Shown in pieces: positions 20,820 through 33,110 of a stretch of 64,000 nucleotides of DNA. The notes beneath the pieces were generated by a model. It had not been told where the DNA came from, made no database searches, and worked only from the letters and a program-made list of their open reading frames with translations. The position numbers and the translations under genes are program-made. Source of the stretch: Calocera cornea HHB12733 (Eukaryota > Basidiomycota > Dacrymycetes > Dacrymycetales > Dacrymycetaceae); NCBI GenBank assembly GCA_001632435.1, contig KV423927.1, forward strand, positions 172,115-236,114, written 5' to 3'. Within the stretch, counting starts at the first letter, position 1. Every line of letters starts with the position of its first letter.

Positions 20820-23184
20820 ATGTCCTCCCCGCTCAGAGCCGCGGCGCGTCGTGCTGCTACTGGTCGCCCCTCGTCTTCGTCGTCCACGGCCGCTCCTGAG
20901 CCGGCCGTTGTCCTCAATTCCACCCTGCTGAACTTGCTGCCTGGAGTCGAAAATCATGAAGAATTCGAGTTGCCGGTGGTCGCCCTGCGAGTGCTCGGGA
21001 AAAGCATCGATAAGAAGCTGGATAAGCATCAGAACGCGATCAAGAACGTAATGGGCTCGGAAAATAATCGTATGAAGCGCGAGCTTCGTGACGAGATGAA
21101 GGATCTGGTGCGCGAGGTCGTCAAGGAGGAGCTCACGAAGGTGATGGCGGCCGCCGAAGCTGAAGACGACGATGAACTGATCGTCGCTGACATTCTGTCG
21201 TCTCCTCAATCGTCTACTCAATCTTCTACTCAGTCCTCCACCTCTCATTCTCAGCCATCGCTCATCCAGCTTGCCCGCATCGTTGATATTACTGCTAAGA
21301 AAGTCACTGCTGTCATTACCACGGAAATCGATGCGGGCGTCCAGACGATCGAAGATCTCTCTGAACGTATCGATATCAAAGTCAATGAAATGAAGACGAG
21401 CAACGCAAAGATGATCGAATGCGTCGGTGCCTTGACAGTCGTGATCCGCGGTCTGGCTGAAATAGTGGAGAAGAGAGACGGCACGCTCGGGACTGTACTC
21501 GGAGCTGCTCATGAGCACTTTACTGGCCTGGCGGACAAGATGGGGAGCATGGTGGAGAGGCTGGATGCCGCCACGCAGCAGAAGACCACTCAGGAGACGC
21601 ACACCACGGAGGATAGTAGTGAGTGATACAGTAGCTGTATAACGATGTATATGCGCATATATTAATGTATCTTTGTCAGATTCCAGTCGAACTGTCTCGC
21701 AGCCCCCTGTCCCTCCTGGCCCCTCTCTCCAAGTCGGCTACATAGGAGGCACTGTTGCCCGTGCTGGCAGTTCCGGTTCGTTTGCGTCCTTCAGCAGGCG
21801 CATACATGTCCCTGACAGTCTGTAGCATCTTCAGCAAATTCGATCCTCTCCCTTTTTCGTGCTGCGCCTCCCATAGCCCGGCAATCATCGCAACAGCTCC
21901 TGACTCAGGAGGACTACAGCATTCCCACCCAAACAGACGACACACTCGTTTCACAGGCTACGAACATCGGCTCACAATCAGGATCAGAATTTTACACCTC
22001 GCAGAAAAAATCCAACGTCCCTGCTATTCAAGTATCATTACAATCTCCCAGTGCAGAGGCACCATCTGCTCCAAGCCGGAGAACGAAGGACGATCGAAGG
22101 GTACCGGTCTCTGGCATTGGCTCCGCCGCATCCACATCTATCTCTCCTCCGTCCTCTCCTTCTGCGTCCCCACCTCCAGAAGCTACTCCGCGTCGCTCCA
22201 GCCGAGCTAAAAGGAGGCCTGAACGGCTGGGCTCCTCCGGTATCCTCGGACAGATGCAACAGAAAGCGTTGCTGAAACGAGAATCCCCGCCGTCGGTCCC
22301 GATCTCCTCTCCAGCCTCTCGTGGGACGAAGCGAGGCGCGGACGACAACACGTCGTCTAGGAACAATAAAAGGACGAAAACTGGGTCGAGCCCTGTTGTT
22401 GTATCTGATGATGATGCATCTGCGGATGAGAACTTCAGGGACGATATGAAGAACGTCGATTGGCCTGATCTGCTGCCCGAGCCCGAAGATGGCGAAGAAA
22501 TGCTAGAATGTGACGGGGTGAGCTCACGGGCCTATCGAATCGCAAAGGCACTGCTGAGCTCTGTCGTAGTGTGAAAGGTGGTTCCATGCCGGTTGTGTCG
22601 GCCTGACACCAGCAGAAGTTCAAGCCTTACAAAACTCAAAGGAGGTCTGGGGCTGCCCCATATGCACCGCGTGCGTAGACATGACACCCTTCTCTGTCAT
22701 CCGCTGACTCATAGGGCAGGGATGGCATATCCAAACGACGTTCTGCTCGGAGTATCGTTGGTGGCGAGGGTACTGAGGATTGCCCTCGTCCCGGCTGCAA
22801 GAAAGGGAAGGAGACCTACGTGATCGAGGGAGTAATCGGCAGAAGATGGTCACGCGCTGTAGGCGACGACATCGAGAAAGACGTCGAGTACCTCGTTACT
22901 TGGGACGGGTAGGTCAACTTTCGTATTATTTCAAAGAGAAAACTGAACAGGTTATCAGGTGGGATCTGAGGTGGTCTGAATGGAAATCGGAAAATCTACC
23001 CATCATGTGCACGCAGAGCGCGCACGACATGATCATCGAGTTTGTCAACATCGCAAAGAGAGAGGGTATCAACCTGCATGACGGAGGCGACATCAAGATG
23101 CTTCTTGTTGCTGAAGAGTCAGGCTTCGATACCAAGACTGGTGAGCTCCGTGTGCAGGCTCGCAAACGGAGATACAAACGATGA
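20820..23184 (+). CDS. PHD-finger plus chromodomain protein
   Basis: This is a candidate chromatin reader. The first exon (MSSPLRAAARRAATGRPSSS) encodes a helical/coiled-coil region of about 265 residues, with a basic-charged stretch MKRELRDEMKDLVREVVKEE. After a GTGAGT..CAG intron follow Ser/Pro-rich disordered exons with basic patches (RRSSRAKRRPERL). The PHD part is ECDG|CERWFHAGCVGLTP, split by an intron, and ends VWGCPICTAC. Then come CPRPGCKKGKE and a chromodomain: TYVIEGVIGRRW, EYLVTWDG|WDLRWSEWKSENLP across a short intron. The usual first PHD zinc pair is missing; DLLPEPEDGEEM stands at that position. The ending ARKRRYKR is basic. The 5' exon could belong to a separate gene, but the splice junction is good. 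Confidence 0.65.
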
Positions 23185-23853
23185 GACGCAGGCCGGTCCC
23201 CGCTCGAACGGCGCAGCAACCCTCGTAAATAGGGCTACACTATATATCCACAGCACGCTTCTTTCTTATTATCCCGCATCGTGAACCCTGGTCTGGTGGC
23301 CGCTTGAGTTTGCTACGTTTTTATCTGTTTCGTTTGTATTTATTGGAGGGGACATGTCGTGGCTCGCATTCTCTCAGATTCTGAGCATATTTCTCTTTCC
23401 ATTAAAGCAGCATTGTAGCTATGTCTGTATATATATGATGGCAATACTCGTCAGAGGGCCATCACGAGCGAGATACTTATCGATATCAATCCTTGACTTG
23501 CAATGTTTATTTGACAATACCATGTAACTATGACAACTGCAGCTCCCCATATAAGTTTCAACACGACTCGCGCCGGGCCCGGTATAACGTCACTGGCGCT
23601 GGAAGCAGATGAGGCGCGTCCCCGACCCACAGGGTTTAGGAGCGACATCGACCGCGCCCTGTCGAATAACCTCTGAGCCTTCCTGTACATCGCAACATAC
23701 CTTCGTTCGGTCACCTGTCTCCTGCAGGCTTCGTTCCCCTTCGTGTCGTTGCCCCCATCGCGGGGTTAGCAGCCACGCTGGCTGCCCGTCTATAGCACAC
23801 TTCAGAAGCAGCCCCCGTACTGCGGCACAGCGCGTTCCCTTGAAGGACCGACC
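23185..23853. other. Intergenic region, 669 bp
   Basis: This lies between the PHD/chromo gene and the MFS gene, both on the plus strand. The first half is AT-rich (TATATATGATGGC near 23430), the second half GC-rich up to the MFS start. No coding potential was recognised. Confidence 0.35.
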
Positions 23854-26800
23854 ATGTCCAGCACTCCAACGCGCAACAACAGGCCACCCGGGCAGCTCTC
23901 GCTGCCTTCCCCGCCCGAGAATCCGTTTGCTGAGTCCGCGCTGCTCACGTCGAACGACAACACCCCTCATGCGGGCAGCCCGCGCTCCAATCCTACATCT
24001 CCAAACAAGCAACCCAAGCCGTCGAGGTTCTCGTACCGTGCCATGAGCGGGAGGAGGAGGATCAGCGACGCCCGCAAGTACGCGACGGACGAGGAGATCC
24101 AGCAGTTGTTAGAGGAGCCAGAGCTCCCACCTGCTGTGCCGACGCTGCGGTCCGATGCATCCTCGACGCCGCTGCCTATCCTGCCCATGTTGGTCCTGGC
24201 TATCGTGAGTACCCCTATCACCGATGCGCCCGTGCGTTGCTGAGGTTCCTCGCAGGCTATGTTGGGAGAGTTCCTCTCGGCCAATGTCTCGACTCCGTTC
24301 CTTCTCTTCATGGTGGAGAGCTTCGATGTCGCAGAGGATGAAGCTCAAGTGGGCTACCTGACCGGCGTTCTCGGTGCGCTCAATTCCCCGCTGCCTTTGG
24401 CTACATATGCTGACGCATATATACAGCCTCTGTCTTCTTCATCACCCAATTTTTTACCTCCCTCCTATGGTCCACCGTCGCCAACAAGCACGGCACCCGC
24501 GCAGTCCTCTTCGTCTCCCTTCTTGGCAACGCCATCACCTGCGTCATCTTCGGCACGTCGCGCAGCTACTCAGAGGCTATCGTTATCCGCCTTGCGCAGG
24601 GTGTGTTTAATGGCGCTGTGGGAGTGGCGAGAGGGAATGTGGCACTGATTACTGCACCGGACAATGAGGGCAGGGCGTATGCTATCCTTGGGTATCTATG
24701 TTCCCCCTGGTTGTGCTTCGCATTATTCAGTCGCTTGCAGTTTCTGCTGGGGTATGGGAGGTGTAACCGGTGCGATTCTTGGTGGCACATGTGAGCAGCT
24801 TCCGCGCATCTACCAGACTGAGACTTATAATCGTGTCAGTCGAATCTCCCGCCCTCAAGTTCGCAGCCTTCGACACGCCTTTCTGGCGCACATATCCGTA
24901 TCTCCTGCCTACGGCCATCGCTTCTTGTGTCACACTCACGGGTGCGTTCCTCTCGCTCTTCCTCGCCTGGGACGGCGGTCCCCGCAACGGCGCCATTCGG
25001 CTTCCCGACAAAGAAGTGGAGCCCGACCGCGAGCAGAGCTCTACCCCGATGCCGACAATGCACGAGGAGGATGAGGATTCCGCTGCAGAGCTCACCCCGA
25101 CCGCTGCTGCACCGGAGGCGATGCAGCAAGAGCCACCTGAGCACCCGGACACGTTCGTCACGCAATTGCAGAAGAACGTGACCAAGCGTCTGAGCGGCTA
25201 CTTTGCCCATCGTGTAAGGGAGCACCAGGGGCTCTCCCCGTCGCCCGGTCATACACCCCCATCGGTCAGTGCGAGACAGCAGCACCGCAGTGTTTCTGGC
25301 CCTGCTCGGCCTAGGGCGGGCAGCGCGTACGGCTATGGGGCAAGAGCGATGCCGACAGGGCTGAATGGACTGCGGTCGAGGCACGCGAGTATTCAGACTT
25401 TCAGGCGTAGACGGAGCTCGGGCCAGGGAATGGCCAACATGGAGGAGGGAATGGGAGATGCCCAGCCGACGGAGCATCTCAGTCTTGCGCAGAGGCTGCT
25501 CATGGGTGAGCATCTATTGCGTATGTATATCGCAGAATCTGATGATCGTATGCAGCCAACGAATTCACCGTCACTTCGATGGGCGATCTCTGGGTCGCTT
25601 CGGCTCTCAACACGGAAACTGAGCAAGTGTTTGACGAGACTCCCGCTGATTCCGACGAAGAAGAAACCAGCTTGGCGCCTCCTGAGATCGGAACGGCATC
25701 TCGTCAAGTGTCCGGCTCCAACTTCGGCCGCTTCGCCACTATTCACACCGATTCTCCACGGGGCGATCGGGCAGCCGTGTCAGGCTCCACCTTGCGCCGC
25801 TTCTCCACCGTCCACGCCGACTCCCCGCGGGGCGAGCGCCGCTTCTCCGTCTCCTCCGCCATGCCGTCAATCCTCAACAATACCGGCCTCGTCGAGCCGC
25901 CGGCGACAATGGGTGCGGCGGATCCGTTTGTCGACACGAGCCTACAGCCCATCGTCGAGGGCCAGGTCGCGCGCTCAGAGCAGCACACGCCGGTTGTGGA
26001 GGCTCCCCCGCCGGGCGGGCTCTGGTCTAACTTGCCGCTCGTTATCATCTTCCAGTATGGGATGCTGGCGCTACATAATACGACGCATGACCAGATATTC
26101 TATTCCTACCTCGTTTCGTAAGTGCAATCTTTGGCATTGGTTGCCTTCATGCTGACCGGCTTTTAGGAAATACGAATCGGGCGGATTGGGCCTAAACCCC
26201 GGGGGATTTGCCCAGCTTAGTAGGTCAACTAGCAAGCTCGATCGGTTATATCTAACATTTTGACCAGTCGCACTCATGTCCATCGCGCAAATGATCTTCC
26301 AATTCGTTCTGTATCCCTCCGTCGGCCCTCCTCGCGGCCGTTTCTCCCACCTCGCCATGTTCCGTATCGGCTCCTTGCTGTTCATCCCTGCATATCTCTC
26401 GGTCATCCCTTATCGACTCTTCACCAATGCTGAAGGAGGTGGTTATATCTTCGTCATGATCGGGCTGGCGCTCAGTACTGCCACACGGTACTGCGGCTCT
26501 ACATTCTGCTATACTGCTGTTGCGGTGCTGCTTAATTACAGTAAGGGCAGACAGCCCGATGTATGTTGAACTTTCTGACGTTTTCCTCCCAGTGTCGCCG
26601 CCCCCCGTTGTGGGTATGGCTAATGGATTGGCGCAGAGTGTGGTCTCCTTGTCCCGTTTCATCGGTCCAGTATTGGGCGGATATGTATGTGAAGCTACTC
26701 TTTGCATGCCTCCAATACTGATAATACTCGCTAGATCTGGTCAGTCAGTGTCCAAGACCACGCGAGCGGATACACCTTCGGGTTCTTCATTGTGTACGTC

Positions 26801-26899
26801 GTCGTGCTCCCGTTTGGAAGACAGACGCTGACTGGATCATCCTATCTCAGCTCCATGATTTGCGGCCTCGCCATCCTGCACAGCATGACCATCCGATAG
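23854..26899 (+). CDS. Major facilitator superfamily transporter with long central loop
   Basis: This is a twelve-helix MFS carrier. The disordered N-terminus (MSSTPTRNNRPPGQLSLPSP) leads to helix 1 (LPILPMLVLAI|AMLGEFLSANVSTPFLLFMV). Conserved MFS segments follow: a loop SLLWSTVANKHGTRAVLFVS, RLAQGVFNGAVGVARGNVAL and GRAYAILG. The helix 6-7 loop is unusually long (about 250 residues, Ser/Arg-rich, with repeated SPRGERR/HTDSPRGDR-like units near 25690-25850). Helices 7-12 include WSNLPLVIIFQYGMLALHNT, NPGGFAQL and FIGPVLGGYIWS. The gene has about ten short introns. It resembles the DHA1/ZIFL-like fungal carriers, and the substrate is unknown. The end is SMICGLAILHSMTIR. Confidence 0.82.
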
Positions 26900-27356
26900 T
26901 CTTCTTTCCATTCCTGCCATTTCTCCTCCCACGCGTCGCACGCGATGCCTTGATCGTGATCATCCTGACCTTCCACTGTATCCCATAGGCGTCAGCATTT
27001 CCCGATTCGTCTCTTTCTCAGCTCAATTCTTCTGTCACAGCATTCGAAACTCGTAATCACATACTAGTCTCCCTTAAGGACACATATATGCTCTGATCAG
27101 TCGCTTTGCGGTGCGGGCGTTCCACTTGAACTTGCAGATCTTTATGTAATTCCCACGAGCTACCTATTCGCTCGGAATTGTCTGCTTAGTCAGCTATACA
27201 TTCTGGCCCAGATTGCTCCCGCTACGCTCAACCAGGGTCGCGAGCCTGCCTCTTCTTGACCCTCGAACTCCCTTGACCACCACGCAACAACGCTCCGCCG
27301 TCTCACAACCATCCAGCTCGCAACCAGATAGCAACCCCCTTTCGAATTTCTCAGCT
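26900..27356. other. Intergenic spacer, 457 bp
   Basis: This tandem-gene spacer is the likely DHH1 promoter and 5' UTR. The segment before the DHH1 ATG is CT-rich with CAACC repeats, and no TATA box was seen. Confidence 0.35.
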
Positions 27357-29208
27357 ATGGCAGAGGGATCATCAAAAGTGCAGACTCCAGTCTCGTGAGT
27401 GCTCCGCGTTGCCGCGCTCCGTGCGCATATATGCTGAATGGCGCGCAGGACGGATGAGGACTGGAAGGCTGGTCTCAAAGCCCCTCCCAAAGACTCACGG
27501 CCCCAGACTGAGGTACGCTCCTTAATTTCCACTGTAAAGCAACTGTGTTAACGTGTATGTCATGCAGGATGTTACCGCTACCGAAGGTCACAGCTTCGAA
27601 GACTATTACTTGAAACGCGAGCTCCTCATGGGCTTGTTCGAGATGGGCTTTGAAAACCCATCGCCTATCCAAGAAGCCGCCATCCCTGTTGCACTCACCA
27701 AACGCGATATTCTTGCGCGCGCGAAAAACGGAACCGGCAAGACCGGTGCCTTTGTCATCCCCACATTGCAGCAGATCGATGTCTCCAAGAATCACATTCA
27801 AGCGCTCATTCTTGTCCCGACTCGCGAGCTTGCTCTCCAAACCTCACAAATCTGCAAAACGCTGGGCAAGCACATGGGCGTCAAGGTTATGGTCACCACC
27901 GGTGGCACGACACTCAAAGACGACATCATGCGTCTTAGCGAAGCTGTTCATGTCCTCGTTGGCACACCCGGTCGTATCCTTGATCTTGCGAGCAAAGGCA
28001 TTGCGGATCTCAGCAAGTGCCCTATCTTTGTCATGGACGAGGCCGACAAGCTCCTGTCCGCTGAGTTCACCCCCGTTATGGAGCAGTTGCTCTCCCATCT
28101 TCCTGAAGACCGCCAAGTCATGCTCTTTAGCGCCACCTTCCCTATGTCTGTCGCTCAGTTTAAGGAAGACCATATGAACCGACCATACGAAATCAACCTC
28201 ATGGAGGAACTCACCCTGCGTGGTGTCACTCAGTACTACGTATTCTTAGAGGAAAAGCAGAAGGTTCACTGTTTGAACACACTTTTCTCCAAGGTGAGCA
28301 TATATGCGCACAGAAAATGCCTCATACCCTCCTGACGGTTCTTCCAGCTGCAAATTAACCAATCCATCATCTTCTGTAATTCTACCAATCGTGTCGAGCT
28401 GTTAGCCAAGAAAATTACGGAACTTGGATATTCGTGCTTCTTTTCTCATGCCAAAATGCTCCAGCAACATCGCAATCGTGTATTCCATGACTTTAGGAAT
28501 GGCGTCTGCCGTAATCTCGTCTGCTCTGGTATGTTCTATCTTATTACCACGACGATTCGCCGTGGAAGCTAACCCACGTATGTAGATCTTCTCACTCGTG
28601 GTATCGATATCCAGGCTGTCAATGTCGTGATCAACTTCGACTTCCCCAAGACTTCGGAGACCTATCTGCATCGCATAGGTCGTTCCGGTCGTTTCGGCCA
28701 TCTCGGTCTCGCTATCAATCTTATCACGTACGAGGACCGGTTCAACCTTTATCGGATAGAACAAGAGCTGGGAACCGAGATCCAACCTATTCCTCCCGAC
28801 ATTGATAAGAGCCTCTACGTGGCACCTTTCAATGAGGACGAAGAGGCAGATCGCGAACGCCAACGTGCGCAAGCTTTGGCGCGGCGCAACAATGCGAACA
28901 GCACGAACCGCGGCGCTAGTGGTGCCAGCAGGACGCAACAATCCAACGCACCTCGTTCACAGGGTCAGCCGCGCGCACAGGCCCAAGCCCCACCGCAGGC
29001 CCAACCTCGCCAACCCAACTACGCCCAGATTTCCCAGTCTGCCCCGTACCCGCAGCAGCAGCCACAACAGCCACAGCAGCCGATGCAATATCAACAATAC
29101 GCACCTCCTCCCCCTCAGGGTGCATACCCGATGAACGCTCCGCCACAGCAATACATGACCGCGCCGGTCGCTCACAACGGCATACATCCGGGACAGCAGA
29201 GGTACTAA
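27357..29208 (+). CDS. DHH1: DEAD-box RNA helicase DHH1 (DDX6)
   Basis: This cytoplasmic RNA helicase promotes mRNA decapping and translational repression in P-bodies. The short N-terminal exons ([33 protein letters not shown]) are followed by the Q-motif region ([20 protein letters not shown], then PSPIQE). Helicase motifs are in order: [10 protein letters not shown] (I), PTRELALQ (Ia), GTPGR (Ib), [10 protein letters not shown] (II, DEAD), FSATFP (III). After introns come [16 protein letters not shown] (IV), [18 protein letters not shown] (V) and [19 protein letters not shown] (VI). The C-terminal tail is Gln/Pro-rich and low-complexity, usual for fungal Dhh1. Introns begin with GTGAGT or GTGAGC; two contain GCATATATGC-like palindromes. 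Confidence 0.97.
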
Positions 29209-29688
29209 GGAGAGTGGAACGTAAAAGGAATAAAACAATAAAGAGGCTGGTGGGGTCGACAAGGTGCGGTATGGCGTGACGGGTGGATGATGGGGTGACA
29301 GGTGGGTGGAGAGGTAGAGAAGGCGCCTGGTCCTTCTTCGTGGCGTTCATGGCCATGGGTGTTGTCTACTTCATGTCATTTTGGTAGCCAATTCAAGGAC
29401 AAGGTTGAATAAAGCGTCGCGAAGCGTGCCTTGTGGCCCAGCACAAGAGGGCGGGAGTTTGGGACGAGACGAGCGGAAACACATCATATAATTAGTTTGG
29501 TGGAACAACAGGTCAAGAGGAAGAGGTATTTCGAATGCAGTTGCAGGGTGTCAGTTTGTTGAGGAGAAAGGAAGTTGATACGAGGACAGGGGATACGAGA
29601 CGATCATCTATCGGAATGCAGGCCAAGAAGAACAAAAGTTGCAGAGGTTGGCGCCTTGTGCGCTCCTTTTCTATCGGTACATTGCACG
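29209..29688. other. Convergent intergenic region, 480 bp
   Basis: This lies between the 3' ends of DHH1 (+) and the C2H2 factor (-). AATAAAACAATAAAG shortly after the DHH1 stop (about 29229) could act in 3'-end formation. Nothing else was seen. Confidence 0.4.
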
Positions 29689-31394
29689 CTACTGCCAGCG
29701 CCTGGACATGGTGGCGGCCCTCATATGCTCTTCGGGCGAGAGGAGACCCGGTCCAGGCAGTTTTGTAAAGTTTTCGGAGAGGTAGGGGTCGTCGGGGAAC
29801 TGCTCGAACGAGTTGCGCTCTTCCCAGCCCGGCTCGCCGGGGTTGCCCCGCGGCAGGACGGGAGGAAGAGGCATGGAGACGGATTCGAAGTACTGGAATG
29901 GGCCCTTGGAGCAGAGCGAGTCGACGCTGTTTCCAAAACAAAACAAAACAAAAAGAGGCATGGTGAGCGCAGTCCACGGTGAAGGGGGTAAACAGAAAAG
30001 CAGACGGACTTTGCGCAGTTCTTGAGGGACTCTGGGATCCAGCGGGAGGGGGTGGACTGGGTCTGGCGCTTCGCGCGCTGGCCACCGCTGCGCGGCTTTG
30101 TCTTGCGCACGGGCGCATCTCGATTAACCTTCAGGCGGGTTGCATACAGCGGCTCGAGAGTGGGCGCCATACCTGGCGGCTGCGGGTTCATCGCGCTGTA
30201 GTCGGCAAACAGGCTCTTCTTGATCCGCTTGCGGCCCTCGAGCCCGAGCACGCACATCTTCTGGTGCCGCCGCATGTTGCTCTGCACGGAGAAGCGCTTC
30301 CCGCACCCCTTGACGGGGCACTCGTACGCTGTTGGCAAGGGAGGGGGGAGGCGCAGTTCAGTATGTGGAACGACGACGGCGCATGCATGCATTGACAAAA
30401 AGCGAATGGGGACGGGAACGGGGAACGGGGAACGGGATGTGGGGGGGTGGGGGGTACGGAAGGAGACTACTTACGTCGTTCGCCCGTGTGAGTAGACATG
30501 TGCGTCTGCAGCGTGCTCGCCTTGGGAAACGCCTTCTCGCACACCGAGCACTGGAACTTGGCCTTGGGGTTGGCGGTGCCAGTACCCTGCGCGGGCCCGG
30601 GCACCCCGGGGTGATACGCCCCGCTGTGATACGCCCCGCCCCCACCTCCGCCGCCTCCCATGGCGGAGCCGGAGCGGGAGCCCGGGCCGCCCTCGACCTC
30701 CGACTCCCCCGACCCGTTGTCAGACTCGAGGTCGTCCGCCGAGAGGGAGTGCGAGGACCCGCCCACGGAGAGGGAGATCGAGCCGGTGTACTGCGCGTGC
30801 CCGTGCCCGGGTCCGTAGGATGAGAGCGAGCCGTCCATGCTCCCATGTCCATGTCCATGTCCGGGGCCGTGGAGGTGCTCGGAAGTGCTCGAGTGCGTGT
30901 GCATATACCCGCCGTGCGGGGCCGCCTCGGGCATGGCGAGGGAGTCGGCGTCGGAGACGCGGAAGTTGCCCAGGGAGGTGGGCTGCCAGTGGGGGCCGGG
31001 GGCACCCCTCTGCTGCCCAGAAGAGCCAGTGGTGTACGCCCCAGGCTGGGCCTGGGCATCGTACTGCGTCCGATAGTTAGCGTGCGAGATAGGCGCTTGA
31101 TACCCCGGGCCTGGGCCGGGGGCGAAGCGCTGGTGGTGCGGGATAAGGCCCCCCTGCGCACGGCCGAAGTCGTGCTCGTGCGCAGTGTATGCGCTCGGGA
31201 TTGGCGCGGGCGCCTGTGGGGAGGGGTAGAGCAGCTGCGAGTGGGAGTGGGAGTGGGAGTGGGAGTGGGTCTGCTGGCGCTGGGCGAAGCCGAATGGCAC
31301 GCTCGACCCCGGCGAGCTGGAGCCGGCGGTGATGCTCATGCCCGGGAGGGAGGGGAGGGCCATGCCGTGCATTCCTGGGATGGGGGCGGGGTCA

Positions 31395-31441
<47 letters not shown>

Positions 31442-32623
31442 GGCGCGGGGGCGCGAGAGAGTTCTGCGGGGCTGTGAAGGAGGAGGAGGGGAGGAGGCGG
31501 TCAGCGGCTGCTGGGGAGAGCCGGAGGCCGAGCGAGGGCGGCGCGTCGTCGGCTTCTGGAGGGTAGAGAGCGAGCGTCCGGTCGTGGCCGATGGACAGCC
31601 GCGGGTCAGAGGTCGACGGGGGCGGGCCGTCGAACGTCGGTGGCCAGGGCATGCCGCCTGCGGAGAGGGTGATAGGCGGGAGGGCGCCGACAGAGTGGGG
31701 GTGCTTGTCCAGCCCAGAGCCCAGTGCAGACGCAGCGTGGCCGTGCCCCCGCACGGGCTCGAGGCCATGTTCGACGAGGCCGGCTTCGGCCACGTGCCCT
31801 GCGCCCATCGGAAGCGTCATCGGTATCGGGCCGAGTGCGCCCAGTGCCAGATTCGCGTTGAGCCCGCCCGCGTCCGGCCGGCCCTGGAGGTCGACCTGGA
31901 ACTCGTTCATGGACGGCGGGCCGTCGTTGACGGCCGGGAAGGCGGCGAGCTGCTTGGCGGCCTTGGCGGTGCNNNNNNNNNNNNNNNNNNNNNNNNNNNN
32001 NNNNNNNNNNNNNNNNNNNNNNNNNNNNNNNNNNNNNNNNNNNNNNNNNNNNNNNNNNNNNNNNNNNNNNNNNNNNNNNNNNNNNNNNNNNNNNNNNNNN
32101 NNNNNNNNNNNNNNNNNNNNNNNNNNNNNNNNNNNNNNNNNNNNNNNNNNNNNNNNNNNNNNNNNNNNNNNNNNNNNNNNNNNNNNNNNNNNNNNNNNNN
32201 NNNNNNNNNNNNNNNNNNNNNNNNNNNNNNNNNNNNNNNNNNNNNNNNNNNNNNNNNNNNNNNNNNNNNNNNNNNNNNNNNNNNNNNNNNNNNNNNNNNN
32301 NNNNNNNNNNNNNNNNNNNNNNGGGAGAGGGAGGTGGGGGCCGGGTGGCCTGGGAGGGAAGGGGGGAGGGCGTGGGGGAGGGCATGCGGGTGCGCATAAG
32401 TATTCGTACGGCCACGGTCGACAGCAGCAGCCGCAGCCTGAGTGCGCGAGGGCGCGGCCGAGTTCCCAGGGCCCGACGCCCGCCGTCCACGAGCTTGGAC
32501 GGGCGATGCAGATCGATAAGGCGCGGCAGTCCCCGTGACTGTGAGTGTGCTTGGCCCAGCGCGAAGACTCGGCGGGGCTCCCTCCGCGGTGGACTCGGAT
32601 GGGCTTGAATCGGCGCCGTCCAT
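29689..32623 (-). CDS. C2H2 zinc-finger transcription factor, interrupted by assembly gap and G-run
   Basis: This is a probable DNA-binding regulator. Finger 1 (CSVCEKAFPKASTLQTHMSTH) ends in GERP across an intron at about 30330-30471. Finger 2 follows (CPVKGCGKRFSVQSNMRRH, then KMC, a C2HC variant). The C-terminal exons are basic, then acidic/Pro-rich (SFEQFPDDPYLSENFTK), and end TMSRRWQ. Upstream is a long Pro/Gly/His-rich region (HSHSHSHSHSQ, GPGHGHGHG). A run of 46 G at 31395-31440, encoding poly-Pro, separates two open frames that differ by one base, so the run length is probably wrong in the assembly or an intron lies there. Farther upstream, 350 N at 31973-32322 remove more coding sequence. 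The chosen start (MDGADSSPSEST) is tentative. Confidence 0.7.
31395..31440 (+). repeat. Homopolymer run of 46 G
   Basis: An uninterrupted G run within the C2H2 gene (poly-C, poly-Pro on the coding strand). The reading frames on its two sides would join if the run were one base shorter or two longer. Runs of this length are error-prone in sequencing. Confidence 0.95.
31973..32322. other. Assembly gap of 350 N
   Basis: All bases are N. The gap lies in the 5' part of the C2H2 gene. Its length may be nominal, because the frame open on the right does not obviously continue on the left. Confidence 0.99.
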
Positions 32624-33060
32624 CGGGCCACTCGTGCCCAGACTCGCTAGACCCCCATCCAGGGCGGGCCCGCCTTCTCTCCCCGACTCGCCACGAGCCT
32701 GGTCTGTCGTGTGCGGCCGGCCATCATGCTGGTGGACATGTGTGCTGGCACCCGCACGGGGAGTCACACCCTAAGAATCCCCGCCCGCGCGGGCAGCTGT
32801 CAGTCCCCCGTCGGCTCCCGAGCGAAGCCGCGCGCGCGTCATTTAGCGCGACTCACATTGGCTGCCGCTGCCTGCGCCTGCCCGCCCGGCCCGCTCTCCT
32901 GCCCCTGCTCTTCCCCGGCGCTCACGCCCACGCCTAGGCTCATCCGCGCCCACAGGTCACCTGCGTCCGACTCCACGTCGAGCGAGGCGGTCGACTGCGC
33001 GTGTGTGGCCATCGCCGGGCGTCAATGGAGGCTCGAGCGACAATCGATGCGGACGAGATC

Positions 33061-33110
33061 GACGCCGATGCCAATGCCGATGCGGATGCCGATGCTGATG
33101 CCGATGCCGC
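33061..33110 (+). repeat. GATGCC-type hexanucleotide repeat
   Basis: About eight slightly varied copies of GATGCC/GATGCG/AATGCC lie in tandem within the noncoding region upstream of the C2H2 gene. Confidence 0.85.

Noticed and set aside
20808..21602. 264-codon minus-strand frame opposite the first exon of the PHD/chromo gene
   Set aside because: The plus-strand frame has an ATG, a proper GTGAGT donor after it and a coherent helical composition, while the minus frame (His/Arg/Leu-rich) has no splice or domain support.
30820..31477. Plus-strand frames opposite the C2H2 gene
   Set aside because: They are shadows of the Pro/Gly/His-rich minus-strand exon, which encodes recognisable zinc fingers further along.
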